From a bacterium 1XD8-76 (GTDB taxonomy: Bacteria > Bacillota > Clostridia > Lachnospirales > Lachnospiraceae): a stretch of DNA of 58,132 bases. The notes under the pieces were generated by a model that saw nothing but the letters and a program-made list of their open reading frames with translations, ran no database searches and was not told the DNA's origin. Every line of letters starts with the position of its first letter. Positions within the stretch are counted from its first letter, which is position 1. The stretch spans positions 1-58,132 of the forward strand of contig RAZE01000023.1 of assembly GCA_003611955.1 (NCBI GenBank), given 5' to 3'. The translations under genes were made by a program, and so were the position numbers. Below, piece by piece: positions 1-8,717 of this stretch.

Positions 1-1
1 C

Positions 2-376
2 CCGCCCTACAGTCGTGTCGGACATGCCCACGGCGAGATCGGTAATGCTTTTGCGGATGGAACCGGATTAAGACGTGTACCATACGATAATCCGGCATAT
101 GACATTGATCGAAAATTTGAAGCTTATATGGAGAAAACCGGCAGCAATATAGATATCATTACCAGAAGCGGTCTGATCAGATACGATAACGATATGGGGG
201 AAGTGGTGAAGAATGTGACAAATGTTAGTAATGTGACGAATAATAACAGAAATATGCAGCCAGTAATCAATATTGGTGATATAACAGTGCAGGGCGTTCA
301 AGATGTAACCGGATTTGCCAGAGCTATAAAAACACATTTTTCTAATGCTATGTTGCAAGAGATGTATAAGAGGTGA
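2..376 (+). CDS. Phage tail tape-measure protein, C-terminal end (partial)
   Basis: The frame is open from the left edge of the window and stops at 376, so only the last 124 residues are visible. The visible part has an Asn/Val-rich stretch and then INIGDITVQGVQDVTGFARAI, a pattern I associate with the C-terminal end of tape-measure proteins, which set tail length and are ejected through the tail tube. The position just before baseplate-type genes fits. No coiled-coil or membrane segments, which define the family, lie inside the window, so the assignment rests on position and tail motif. Confidence 0.6.
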   Translation, partial: PPYSRVGHAHGEIGNAFADGTGLRRVPYDNPAYDIDRKFEAYMEKTGSNIDIITRSGLIRYDNDMGEVVKNVTNVSNVTNNNRNMQPVINIGDITVQGVQDVTGFARAIKTHFSNAMLQEMYKR

Positions 377-414
377 ATATAAAATATATATTCTATTAAG
401 GAGTAAAACAAAAA

Positions 415-711
415 ATGTATCAAGAAGTAATAAAAGCAGTAAACAGGGAAGATAAAGAAGCCGTGGATATACTTGTAAGAGAAATTATAAAAGCAATTAA
501 ATCGAAAACCATTAACTGTGACCGTACCTTTAAAACCGCTGTCCGCCAGGTAACCCCCAAAGGCTATATTATCACAGATCTGGCAGGCAGTGAGCGTACT
601 GTAAAATGCGCTATTCCTGGGCTAACATTAAAACCCGGACAGTTTGTCTGGGCTACGATGCCTTGCGGAAAATTGAAGGATATGTATGTGAGCGGTGTGG
701 TGGGGACGTAA
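415..711 (+). CDS. Small phage protein of unknown function (98 aa)
   Basis: A 98-residue gene starts 12 bases after AAGGAG and lies 38 bases after the tape-measure stop. The N-terminal third is helical and charged; the rest is predicted beta-rich (GYIITDLAGSERTV, then LKPGQFVWATMPCGKLKDMYVSG), which suggests a small OB-like or baseplate-type barrel. I do not recognise a named family. Its place between the tape-measure and tail-tip genes makes a structural or assembly role likely. Confidence 0.7.
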   Translation: MYQEVIKAVNREDKEAVDILVREIIKAIKSKTINCDRTFKTAVRQVTPKGYIITDLAGSERTVKCAIPGLTLKPGQFVWATMPCGKLKDMYVSGVVGT

Positions 712-744
712 AAAATATATTTTTTTTGAGAAAGGAAATAAAAT

Positions 745-1260
745 ATGTCAATTGTAAAATTCGAAAAAGGCGGCTCAGTGCACAAATGTAAATTAAAAAG
801 ATGCTCAAATAATATTATGGAAATTATTTTGAATGAAAATATAGATGCCCCAGTTTTAACATCAGGTTTTGTGACGCTAAATGAAAATAATTTTTCTGTT
901 CAGGGAATTTATAAAGATTTTTCTACAATTTATCAATCTTACGATGATTCTGACAAACATTACAAACTAAGTAATGACGGCTCTGTTTATGCAGCACCAG
1001 AACCAGTTGTTGAACCTGAGCCAACACCAGAAGAATTAGAAATCCAGAAGCAGCAGGAAAAAATTTATGAGATTAATGTTCAAATCAATAGTTTAAAAGA
1101 TCAATTAACCTCAACAGATTACAAAATATTAAAAGAATATGAATACTCTCTTGTGAATAAAGAATCTGAATATAATATGGATGATCTGCATAATGAACGC
1201 CAAACATTGAGAGACCAAATCAATAATCTCGAAGAAGAATTACAAAATCTATTACAATAA
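745..1260 (+). CDS. Phage protein with C-terminal coiled coil (171 aa)
   Basis: The start has an AAAGGA site with normal spacing. Residues 1-80 look like a beta-rich domain; residues 88-97 are a Pro/Glu hinge (PEPVVEPEPTPEE); residues 98-171 are strongly heptad-like (QKQQEKIYEINVQINSLKDQL and LRDQINNLEEELQNLLQ) and should form a coiled coil. Such a layout fits a tail adaptor or chaperone that multimerises. No catalytic motif is visible and I do not recognise a family. Confidence 0.7.
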   Translation: MSIVKFEKGGSVHKCKLKRCSNNIMEIILNENIDAPVLTSGFVTLNENNFSVQGIYKDFSTIYQSYDDSDKHYKLSNDGSVYAAPEPVVEPEPTPEELEIQKQQEKIYEINVQINSLKDQLTSTDYKILKEYEYSLVNKESEYNMDDLHNERQTLRDQINNLEEELQNLLQ

Positions 1261-1296
1261 GAATCACGACATAAAAAAGGAAGAAGGTGATAACCA

Positions 1297-2514
1297 ATGG
1301 CAAAGCCAATTATAAATAAAATCCAACCTTTTGACGCTAACAGGCCATATGAAATATCGCTTTCATGGAATGGTAATCGTGCTCATGCAAATAGAATTCT
1401 CATATATGACAACGGAACAAACAATCTTGTCTTTGACGATACAGTATCTTCATTTGCATTAAAACATACCATACCAGCCAATACATTAACTAATGGAAAA
1501 AAATATGTAATTCAAGCACAGACTTATGATGTCGAAAATATAGCATCTCCATTATCCGATAAGGTTTTATTTTATACTTTCGAAACACCGGATTTCTATT
1601 TTAATAACATCCCGGAAAACGGAAAAGTTACAAATGCATCCTTTTCTGCTTCGATCTACTATTACTCTTCTGATTGGGAGGATATCAATACATACATATT
1701 TTACTTGTATGATTCCACAAAAAAGCAATTGCTGGAAAGCAACATACTAAATGATTCTTTCGACATCAGTTATAACTATCGCGGTCTTGAAAATAATACT
1801 TTTTACTATATAAGATGTCTTGGCGTAACAGTCAATGGAATGGAGCTGGATACTGGTTATATAGAAATATCTGTAAAATATGAGAATCCAAATACTTATT
1901 CCAGAATCTACAGCACTGCTCTTCCATCTCAAGGATGCGTACAAATTGCAAGCAATTTGATAATCATTCAATATAATGGAACGGAATCTTTTGAATATCC
2001 AAATGGGATGATCGATTTAAGAGACAAAACTTTATATTATGATGAAGGATTTCTAATTGAAGATGATTTTACAGTTATTATTCGAGGATTAAATCTTTGG
2101 CAGAATGCAGACATATTTAAAATGAAAAATGAAAAGTATGGTTTAACTTTAAGTTCGCATATATATGAGGGGGATAAATTGCGATTTAGATTACTTGTTC
2201 CGAATGGTGTAAGTAATTATCTTTTATACTCTGATGAACAAATATTTGATAATGAAGATCTGATTACTATTATCATCAGAAGAAAAAATAATGTATATCA
2301 ACTAAAAGTATTTATTGAGCTTGGATTTAAACCAGAAGGAAATATGTGGTACGGATTACAAAGGCCGAACAAAAATTTGACAGGTAAATATGATGTGTGG
2401 ATTGAAAATAGCGACAATACCTATGTAGTAAATAAAGATACATATATAACATATTTATCCGAATTTGAACCAAACGAACCAGCAATTAATGACATATGGA
2501 TTGGAAGTGATTAG
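1297..2514 (+). CDS. Phage tail protein with fibronectin-III-like repeats and a WIG tail (405 aa)
   Basis: Two N-terminal beta-sandwich repeats (about residues 1-95 and 96-195) have the strand pattern of fibronectin type III modules, for example the early SLSWNGNRAHANRILIYDN segment. The middle (200-350) resembles a LamG/concanavalin-like sandwich. The last residues, EPNEPAINDIWIGSD, match the C-terminal tails of four smaller genes downstream. The gene follows GAAGAAGGTGAT and precedes the next by five bases. It is likely a tail-surface or fibre-attachment protein; carbohydrate binding is possible but unproven. Confidence 0.65.
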   Translation: MAKPIINKIQPFDANRPYEISLSWNGNRAHANRILIYDNGTNNLVFDDTVSSFALKHTIPANTLTNGKKYVIQAQTYDVENIASPLSDKVLFYTFETPDFYFNNIPENGKVTNASFSASIYYYSSDWEDINTYIFYLYDSTKKQLLESNILNDSFDISYNYRGLENNTFYYIRCLGVTVNGMELDTGYIEISVKYENPNTYSRIYSTALPSQGCVQIASNLIIIQYNGTESFEYPNGMIDLRDKTLYYDEGFLIEDDFTVIIRGLNLWQNADIFKMKNEKYGLTLSSHIYEGDKLRFRLLVPNGVSNYLLYSDEQIFDNEDLITIIIRRKNNVYQLKVFIELGFKPEGNMWYGLQRPNKNLTGKYDVWIENSDNTYVVNKDTYITYLSEFEPNEPAINDIWIGSD

Positions 2515-2519
2515 AGTAC

Positions 2520-3449
2520 ATGTTTATATGCGGAAGTAATTTTGTTGGTGGAGAATCAGCATGTGCTTTTACTCCAACCAATATAGACAATATTAATTAT
2601 GTTGAACTAAAAAATGGTATATATGATGATCTGTATATTACAAAAGCAACTGATTTTGAATTAAGCAACGAATGTCCTCAGGAGTGGGATTTTGATACTG
2701 TATTATGGGCTAAATTTAATGAAAATACAAACGCTGGAAATGTCGATTGGAACGTTGAAACTACATCACATATTATTTTAAAAAGTAGAAAAGATGGGGA
2801 GTTTAAGTGGAAAACAATATTTGTAAAAGAAATACACAATATTACAGATTTTGTAATTAATTATCCTGACTATTTTGTAGCATCCGGGCAGACAGTAGAA
2901 TATGCAATAGTAAATGTATTATATGGTTCTGAAGGTAATTATGCTACAACAAAAATAACTCCAAAATTCTCTAATATGTTTTTAATCGAGGGAGATATTG
3001 TATGGAGTACAAGTATTACAGATGGTTTTTGTGATACTACTCGTAATATCCCCTCTTCCAATGTAGAACTCCTTAATAGTAGATACCCAATTTTTGTTAC
3101 AAATACAATTGCTAATTATGATACCGGTAATTGTAAGGGTTCGTTTGTTCCAATTGTTAATGAAGATGAATGTATATTAGCTTATGACAAAAAATACGAT
3201 TATCAACGTATAAAATACCAAAAAGAATTTATGGATTTTATATCAGATAGAGCTCCTAAAATATTAAAATTGCCCGATGGAAGGATGTGGATTATTCAGG
3301 TAACTCCTAATCCTACAGATAGTGCAAATCAAGTATATAATAACAGAGATATATCCTGGTCCTGGGTTGAAATTGGAGATGTCAACTCCGAGGAAGATTT
3401 ATATTATCTTGGATTATCTGATGTATCACAGGAATGGTGGAATCAATAA
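2520..3449 (+). CDS. Phage tail protein of unknown function (309 aa)
   Basis: A 309-residue protein begins five bases after the preceding stop, with only a weak GGAAGTGA site upstream, so it is probably translationally coupled. It is rich in Asn, Ile, Tyr and aromatic residues and has the all-beta look of tail-tip proteins. A Cys and Trp-containing central part (EECPQEWDFDTVLWAKF-like at about residue 50-65) has no known catalytic motif. The stop overlaps the start of the next gene (TAATG), which supports joint translation with that baseplate-type protein. Confidence 0.65.
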   Translation: MFICGSNFVGGESACAFTPTNIDNINYVELKNGIYDDLYITKATDFELSNECPQEWDFDTVLWAKFNENTNAGNVDWNVETTSHIILKSRKDGEFKWKTIFVKEIHNITDFVINYPDYFVASGQTVEYAIVNVLYGSEGNYATTKITPKFSNMFLIEGDIVWSTSITDGFCDTTRNIPSSNVELLNSRYPIFVTNTIANYDTGNCKGSFVPIVNEDECILAYDKKYDYQRIKYQKEFMDFISDRAPKILKLPDGRMWIIQVTPNPTDSANQVYNNRDISWSWVEIGDVNSEEDLYYLGLSDVSQEWWNQ

Positions 3450-5221
3450 TGGCCGCTATAATAACACAAGAAGATCTAATACTGGTATTATCTCAGTCAG
3501 CATCTCCAAAACTTGATTTAAAAATTGAAGTATTAGATAATATTTCACAAAAAATAATAGGAACTATTCATGGAGTCGTTAATGGCAGTATGTCTATTAA
3601 TGCGGAATCTGATGTAAGACGTACTGTCAATTTTGTTGTTCAGCCAACCTTGACAGAACATTTAAAACTTACAGAAACCAGTTTGTTATGGCTCAATAAA
3701 GACATCCGTATATTTGTTGGTTTATTTAATCGCAGAACCAGGCAATACAAATACTATCCTTTAGGATGTTATGTTTATACTGATACATCCGGTACATATG
3801 ATGCGGCCACAAATCAGCTCACAATTAATTGTTCTGATTTTATGAAAAAGTTAGATGGAACAAAAAACGGTCAGCTTGGAGCACTGATTATTAAATACCC
3901 TGCATATGAAGAAAATCCCGATACTGGTGAGGTGATCCATTACAATATAATCAGAAATGCAGTCATTGAAACATTAGAACAGCTCGCTGGTATAACAAAT
4001 CATAGAATTGATGATATAGGTGAATTTTATGCTATGCCGGAGTACAATGACGATTGGAAAAAATATCGAGAAGAAAATGCAGATACATGGAATACTATTC
4101 CGTTTGATCAAGAATTTTCAGCAGGGTGCAGTGTCCTTTCTATTTTAACTGCTTTTCGTGATTTGTATCCAAATTATGAGATGTTTTTTGATATGGAAAC
4201 AAACACATTTGTCTGTCAAATGGTTCCTTCGTGTTATGAAGATGATATCTATATAGATAATAATTTCTTACAGCGTGTATTAATCTCAGAAAATACTACT
4301 GTAGACATGACTACTATACGAAATATCTGCGAAGTTTGGGGACAAGTTATAGAGACAGACTTCTACAGCGAAAATTGTAGTTATTCCGGAAATGTGTATT
4401 CCGTAAAGATAGATGGTTATGACGATAAATATTATAACGGGGATACTATTGCTTTTAAAATTCCTGCAGCAAATCAAAAGGAAGCAAAATTAAACATTAA
4501 TGGTCTTGGCGTTATAGGAATATATGATGAAAGCAATGAAGAACCTATTTCTGCCAATCGTTTAAATGCAAATAATATTTATGCTTTTAAAATAAAAAAG
4601 AAGCGTATCGATAAACAGGATGTCATAAAAGCATATCTTCTTGGTCAATGGCAGGTTCATGCAATTAATGTTTTAAGTAATGGGCGAAAAAGCAATGAAA
4701 AAATGATATCTAGTGATGGAGTGGAATATGAAAGATATTCTTTAGAATATTTTAAAAAATTCTATAATTGCGAAAATGTTAAAATGACCATAGTGGCAAA
4801 TTCACCTTTTACTGTTCAAAAAATAGGAGAAATTCTTGATGTTAAAATCGGAGGTGAATATGAAAATATTACATCTGATGATCTTGCACTTGATAGAGCC
4901 AAGTGGGACAACTGGAAAAATTGCAGGTTGACAGATAATATTACGATTACTACTGCTCTTCTGCCATTCTTGGATGTAAATAAAAAAATATCATATAAAC
5001 GCAGCGATTCTGATATAGAACACCAATATATTATTTCTTCAATATCTCATGATTTTTCTGGATTTACTTCTACAATTACAATGTATCGCTTTTATCCTAT
5101 GTACGAAACATTACTTAAAGAAGCAGGTACTCATAAAGTATTAAATGATTATAGCCATGGTGTGCTTGGTAAATATACTCATGAAGAACTTACTACTGTT
5201 GTTAGCGAGGAAGAATTATAA
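3449..5221 (+). CDS. Phage baseplate / tail-associated protein (590 aa)
   Basis: The start chosen is the ATG at 3449, which overlaps the previous stop (TAATG) and sits after GGTGG; an upstream GTG-type start at 3434 would overlap by 16 bases. The N-terminus (KLDLKIEVLDNI...GTIHGVVNGSMSINAESDVRRTVNFVV) is a beta-rich domain of the kind found at the head of DUF5048-type tail proteins, which are related to baseplate hub and tail-lysin adaptors. The rest is long and without obvious peptidase motifs. It likely links the tail tube to the fibre encoded next. Confidence 0.65.
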   Translation: MAAIITQEDLILVLSQSASPKLDLKIEVLDNISQKIIGTIHGVVNGSMSINAESDVRRTVNFVVQPTLTEHLKLTETSLLWLNKDIRIFVGLFNRRTRQYKYYPLGCYVYTDTSGTYDAATNQLTINCSDFMKKLDGTKNGQLGALIIKYPAYEENPDTGEVIHYNIIRNAVIETLEQLAGITNHRIDDIGEFYAMPEYNDDWKKYREENADTWNTIPFDQEFSAGCSVLSILTAFRDLYPNYEMFFDMETNTFVCQMVPSCYEDDIYIDNNFLQRVLISENTTVDMTTIRNICEVWGQVIETDFYSENCSYSGNVYSVKIDGYDDKYYNGDTIAFKIPAANQKEAKLNINGLGVIGIYDESNEEPISANRLNANNIYAFKIKKKRIDKQDVIKAYLLGQWQVHAINVLSNGRKSNEKMISSDGVEYERYSLEYFKKFYNCENVKMTIVANSPFTVQKIGEILDVKIGGEYENITSDDLALDRAKWDNWKNCRLTDNITITTALLPFLDVNKKISYKRSDSDIEHQYIISSISHDFSGFTSTITMYRFYPMYETLLKEAGTHKVLNDYSHGVLGKYTHEELTTVVSEEEL

Positions 5222-5228
5222 TTTTTTG

Positions 5229-5256
5229 AGGCTTGTCCTTTATTATGGATAAGCCT
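5229..5256 (+). terminator. Hairpin between baseplate and fibre genes
   Basis: AGGCTTGTCC and GGATAAGCCT form a 10-bp stem with one G-U pair around an eight-base loop, followed by an AT-rich run ending in TTTTT. It could be a partial terminator that lowers fibre expression relative to the upstream genes, or a stabilising 3' hairpin. Confidence 0.5.
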
Positions 5257-5284
5257 ATATATATTTTTAAGGAAGGAGTACTAA

Positions 5285-7222
5285 ATGGCTACATACACAA
5301 ACTATAAATCCTTAGAAAAGCCATTATCGACAGAAAAATACAATATAGATGTAGCAAATAAAAATAATGATGTTATTGACTCTGAATTACATAAGCTTGA
5401 TCTGAAAAACCAAAGTCAAGATAAACTACTTGCTACAAAAACATCATTAAATGAGCATGCATTAAATAAAGCCAATCCTCATGAAGTTACAAAATCACAA
5501 GTTGGACTTGGCAATGCCGATAACACTTCAGATATAAATAAGCCAGTATCTATGGCACAGCAAAATGCTATTGATACCGCATTGGAACAGTCTAATTACT
5601 ATACAGATAATAAAATTGCTGAATTAATAGATGATGCACCAGAGACATTAGATACGTTGAAAGAAGTTGCTGATGCAATCGCTGAAAATGAGACTGTTGT
5701 GGAAGCATTGAATGCTGCTATAGGGACCAAGGCTAATCAAACAGAATTAGATTCACATACTGGTAATGATACCATTCATGTCACACAGCCAGATAAAAAT
5801 AACTGGAATGAACACGAAAAAAATACTATTATCGGTATTAAAAAAAATGGGATTGAACTTCCCATTACAGAAGACCGAAAAGTGAATATAATAATTCCTG
5901 AAGTAGGTTTAGTAAATAAAGAAAGTTCCGGACTTTGCCCACAATTAGACGAATCTGATAATAAATTTCTTCAAAGTGACGGAACATGGGGTATTCCGAA
6001 TGGAAAAGTAGTAGCATTAACTCAAGAAGAGTACAATGCTCTTCCGGATACTAAAAACAGCGACGATGTGATCTATTTTGTCAAGGACGGTACGGGTACC
6101 AACAGTGGAGGTAGTAGTTCCGGATCTGACGATCGATTTCCTTTTGGTTTTCGTGATTTTTATAATAACCCAAATTTTTATACAGAAAGAATAACATCAG
6201 GTAGTTATCTTCCTATCTTCACCGACAGTGAAGAAGCAGTGGATGAATGGGAAGAATTTCCAGATGATGGACGAGAAGAACCTCCTGTGGAAGGGGAATA
6301 CGCTCCAGATGAAGAGGTAGAAGGAGAATCTGTTCTGGATGATAATGTAGAAGAGGTTGAGGGAACATTGGAATCAGATGGTGGAAGCGAAGAAGAAAGT
6401 CCAGATCCCAGTCCAGATGAAGATGATGCGACTGAAGAAGAGGACCCCAATACGGAGTATATTAACAACTTAGCGGGCATTCGACCCTGGATCTTCTTTT
6501 ACTCTTTGATCGACGCTGTATCTGACTATAAAAACACCGTTTCCCTGCGTCGAATGACTTTCCGTGGAGAATATTTGGGAGATAGATTATCCTATGATCA
6601 GAAAGTACAAATCAGGCATGGAACTTTTGAAGATTTGTTTGTAGGGGATTATTGGGAAATGAATGGAGTTCGTTGGCAAATTGTGGACTTTAATTATTGG
6701 ATGAACAAAGGAAATCCTGCCATAGAAGTCCCTCATGTTGTACTCATGCCAACTACATCTTTATACACCGGCGCTATGAACAGCACAGACATTGTTACTG
6801 GGGGCTATGGAAACTCTAAAATGTATAAAACTGGTTTGGACCAGGCTAGAAATCAAATGGAAAGTGTTTTTGGAGCTCCTTATATTTTAAAACACCCTTA
6901 TTGGGATGGGTTTGATAGTGCGAATCATTGGAAAATGGTAGATGCGGAAATTCCCAGTGAGATTATGATATATGGATATCCACACTATATGCACAACAAC
7001 AATAATAATTTTAATGCATTATTTACAGCAAGTAATCATCAATTGTCTTTGATGAAGGTAAACCCGATTTCTATAGATACAGATGATCATAATACTACTT
7101 ATTGGTTGCAAGATGTGGCAAGTAATACCCAGTTTGCTACTTCTTTTTATTCCGGAGGTCCCCATTTAGCTGCCGCTAGTGGTATTTTAGGAGTTCGACC
7201 CGTCTTTGCAATCACTGCGTAA
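5285..7222 (+). CDS. Phage tail fibre with acidic linker and C-type-lectin-like (DUF6273-like) end (645 aa)
   Basis: Residues 1-60 are helical; residues 60-90 carry the collar repeat NPHEVTKSQVGLGNADNTSD typical of tail fibres; residues 100-190 are a coiled-coil stalk. Residues about 310-390 are a highly acidic linker (Asp/Glu/Pro/Ser). The last 220 residues contain FEDLFVGDYWEMNGVRWQIVDF and end in GVRPVFAI, the signature of DUF6273 / FGE-sulfatase-like C-type-lectin folds, which bind receptors. This is probably the host-recognition protein. The codons of the final 40 residues are enriched for a pyrimidine third base, as in variable regions of diversity-generating retroelements. Confidence 0.8.
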   Translation: MATYTNYKSLEKPLSTEKYNIDVANKNNDVIDSELHKLDLKNQSQDKLLATKTSLNEHALNKANPHEVTKSQVGLGNADNTSDINKPVSMAQQNAIDTALEQSNYYTDNKIAELIDDAPETLDTLKEVADAIAENETVVEALNAAIGTKANQTELDSHTGNDTIHVTQPDKNNWNEHEKNTIIGIKKNGIELPITEDRKVNIIIPEVGLVNKESSGLCPQLDESDNKFLQSDGTWGIPNGKVVALTQEEYNALPDTKNSDDVIYFVKDGTGTNSGGSSSGSDDRFPFGFRDFYNNPNFYTERITSGSYLPIFTDSEEAVDEWEEFPDDGREEPPVEGEYAPDEEVEGESVLDDNVEEVEGTLESDGGSEEESPDPSPDEDDATEEEDPNTEYINNLAGIRPWIFFYSLIDAVSDYKNTVSLRRMTFRGEYLGDRLSYDQKVQIRHGTFEDLFVGDYWEMNGVRWQIVDFNYWMNKGNPAIEVPHVVLMPTTSLYTGAMNSTDIVTGGYGNSKMYKTGLDQARNQMESVFGAPYILKHPYWDGFDSANHWKMVDAEIPSEIMIYGYPHYMHNNNNNFNALFTASNHQLSLMKVNPISIDTDDHNTTYWLQDVASNTQFATSFYSGGPHLAAASGILGVRPVFAITA

Positions 7223-7242
7223 AAATCCTTCTTTTATAATGA

Positions 7243-7401
7243 AGAATAAAACCAAATTTTTGTAATCCAACTAATTTAGATAATGTTTGGTATAACAAAG
7301 TAGATAATAATATTCATATTAGATCTTCTACAAGCTTATCTAAATTTACAGTGATTGCTTACTTCGAATATACCAAGACCACCGATAAAGCAGGAGGTTG
7401 A
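7243..7401 (+). pseudogene. Orphan C-terminal fragment of a tail fibre
   Basis: After the fibre stop, a frame without a start codon stays open from 7243 to the TGA at 7399-7401. It reads DNVWYNKVDNNIHIRSS, then SLSKFTVIAYFEYTKTTDKAGG, which is a typical phage fibre or tail-tip C-terminus. It has no ribosome binding site. I infer that an older fibre end was displaced when the present C-type-lectin-like module was inserted. The final AGGAGG of this fragment now serves as the ribosome binding site of the next small gene. Confidence 0.7.
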
Positions 7402-7406
7402 TCAAA

Positions 7407-7565
7407 ATGTTAAAAATAATACACAATGGTGTAGAATATGTTGGATCTATTGAGAATAATGCTGGAATATATTATTCTGATTCAGAACCGGAAAATCTAA
7501 CTTTAGGCATGACTTGGATAGGAAATGATGAGGAGGATGAGGATAATGTCTTATTGGATAGTTAA
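7407..7565 (+). CDS. Small phage accessory protein with EPE...WIG tail (52 aa)
   Basis: A 52-codon gene starts at the ATG after GCAGGAGGTTGATCAAA. Its N-terminal half is a short beta hairpin (MLKIIHNGVEYVGSIENNAG), then comes the shared tail motif SDSEPENLTLGMTWIGN followed by an acidic extension DEEDEDNVLLDS. The last 20 bases overlap the next gene in another frame. The tail motif links it to the four neighbours listed with it, so it is likely a real virion or assembly component. Confidence 0.7.
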   Translation: MLKIIHNGVEYVGSIENNAGIYYSDSEPENLTLGMTWIGNDEEDEDNVLLDS

Positions 7566-7701
7566 AAGTAATAATTATAATAATTCAAAATATTTTAATT
7601 GCAATTATACAAAACAAAAAAATAGCGATTCAGGAAGTATTTGTTTTTCTGATAAGGAACCTGAAGATTTCTCAGAAGGACAAATTTGGATTGGTAACTA
7701 A
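7546..7701 (+). CDS. Small phage accessory protein with EPE...WIG tail (51 aa)
   Basis: The ATG at 7546 lies nine bases after AGGAGG (7531-7536), which itself is inside the preceding gene; the two genes overlap by 20 bases and are probably translationally coupled. The protein is Asn/Tyr-rich at the N-terminus and ends in FSDKEPEDFSEGQIWIGN, matching the neighbours' C-terminal tail. No function is known to me. Confidence 0.7.
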   Translation: MSYWIVKSNNYNNSKYFNCNYTKQKNSDSGSICFSDKEPEDFSEGQIWIGN

Positions 7702-7718
7702 GGTGGTGATTATTTTTA

Positions 7719-8042
7719 ATGGCAAAATACTCAAATGAATTCAGCAATTTCCCATCCAAAGTTATTGCTTTACACGATTTTAAAAATGTAAATGACAGTA
7801 TAGCACCTATTATTAATCAGATAAATTCTCTTCGCAATCAAGGATTATATAATCAAGCCACGAGAATCATACAAGAAAACAGTGATATTCTATCACAATA
7901 TATTATTGATGCTGTTACAATTCAAACAATGTTTGAAGAAATACATAACACTCAAATTTATGCAAAACAAATTCAACAATGTATTTATTTTGATGACGAG
8001 GAGCCTGAATGTCAAGAAGGTGATATATGGATCGGAGGTTAG
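7719..8042 (+). CDS. Small helical phage protein with EPE...WIG tail (107 aa)
   Basis: The gene follows AAGGTGGTG. A helical core (residues 25-90, with QGLYNQATRIIQENSDI and a second helix around IQTMFEEI) is followed by the tail FDDEEPECQEGDIWIGG. It is a paralogue of the next gene: both have a G-x-Y-x-x-A helix-turn-helix core and the same tail. The core is reminiscent of a short helical-hairpin adaptor. I know related multi-copy genes in gut-phage tail regions but no assigned role. Confidence 0.75.
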   Translation: MAKYSNEFSNFPSKVIALHDFKNVNDSIAPIINQINSLRNQGLYNQATRIIQENSDILSQYIIDAVTIQTMFEEIHNTQIYAKQIQQCIYFDDEEPECQEGDIWIGG

Positions 8043-8048
8043 ATAATT

Positions 8049-8366
8049 ATGGTATGCAATTCTGTATCATACTATCCTTTTAAAATAGATGATCGGATAT
8101 TTTTCCAAGATAATAGTCTTGATAATTTGCATATTATTAACACATATAATAATTTAATAGCACAAGGTAAATATACAGAAGCTAGCAACTACATAAATCA
8201 GCAAAAAAATATTTATGGCTATTTTGCTGATTTTTTTAATGCTATTGAAAATCGTATATTTACTTTGCAAAGTTTCTTACTTACAAAACAAAAAAATAAT
8301 CCTCATGTGTATTCGGATGTTGAACCAGAGGATATCTGTAATAGTATGATTTGGATTGAAGAATGA
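8049..8366 (+). CDS. Small helical phage protein, paralogue of preceding gene (105 aa)
   Basis: It begins six bases after the preceding stop. The layout is the same: an N-terminal strand segment, a helical core (AQGKYTEASNYINQQKNIYG), a second helix (NAIENRIFTLQSFLLTKQK) and the tail YSDVEPEDICNSMIWIEE. The last Gly of the WIG motif is replaced by Glu here. The two paralogues suggest duplication within the tail operon. Confidence 0.75.
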   Translation: MVCNSVSYYPFKIDDRIFFQDNSLDNLHIINTYNNLIAQGKYTEASNYINQQKNIYGYFADFFNAIENRIFTLQSFLLTKQKNNPHVYSDVEPEDICNSMIWIEE

Positions 8367-8381
8367 AAGGAGATCACATAA

Positions 8382-8711
8382 ATGGCAATTAATGAAACAA
8401 TTGCGTCTGGAAAATACAGACAATGTATTGATGAAATAAATAAAATATGGAAAAGATATTCCTTATGGAATAAAGCATCTGATACTGAATGTGAAGATGG
8501 ACAAACCGTTGAAGAAAAGGTTGGTACTATAAAGGGAATAACTACTGATGAAAATGTTACTGAATCTGGATATGCTGCTGATATAATTGCATTAAACGAA
8601 TTAAGGTCTCAACTATATAGTGAGATGATTCCGGCCAGTGTTGTAACCCAAGCTGAGTATAATGCACTTGGTTCCGGCAGACCGCAGAAACTGTATGTGA
8701 TTGTGGGGTGA
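8382..8711 (+). CDS. Small phage tail protein with LYVIVG end (109 aa)
   Basis: A GAAAGGAGATC site precedes the start. The protein is helical in its first half and ends in TQAEYNALGSGRPQKLYVIVG; the same EYNAL...x-x-(I/L)YFV pattern occurs in the large fibre (QEEYNALPDTKNSDDVIYFV), so both share a small module that I know from fibre or tip proteins. It stops six bases before the glycine-rich gene. Confidence 0.75.
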   Translation: MAINETIASGKYRQCIDEINKIWKRYSLWNKASDTECEDGQTVEEKVGTIKGITTDENVTESGYAADIIALNELRSQLYSEMIPASVVTQAEYNALGSGRPQKLYVIVG

Positions 8712-8717
8712 TGAATT

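Noticed and set aside
6205..6480. Ser/Pro-rich - strand frame over the fibre linker
   Set aside because: It is the reverse complement of the acidic linker codons.
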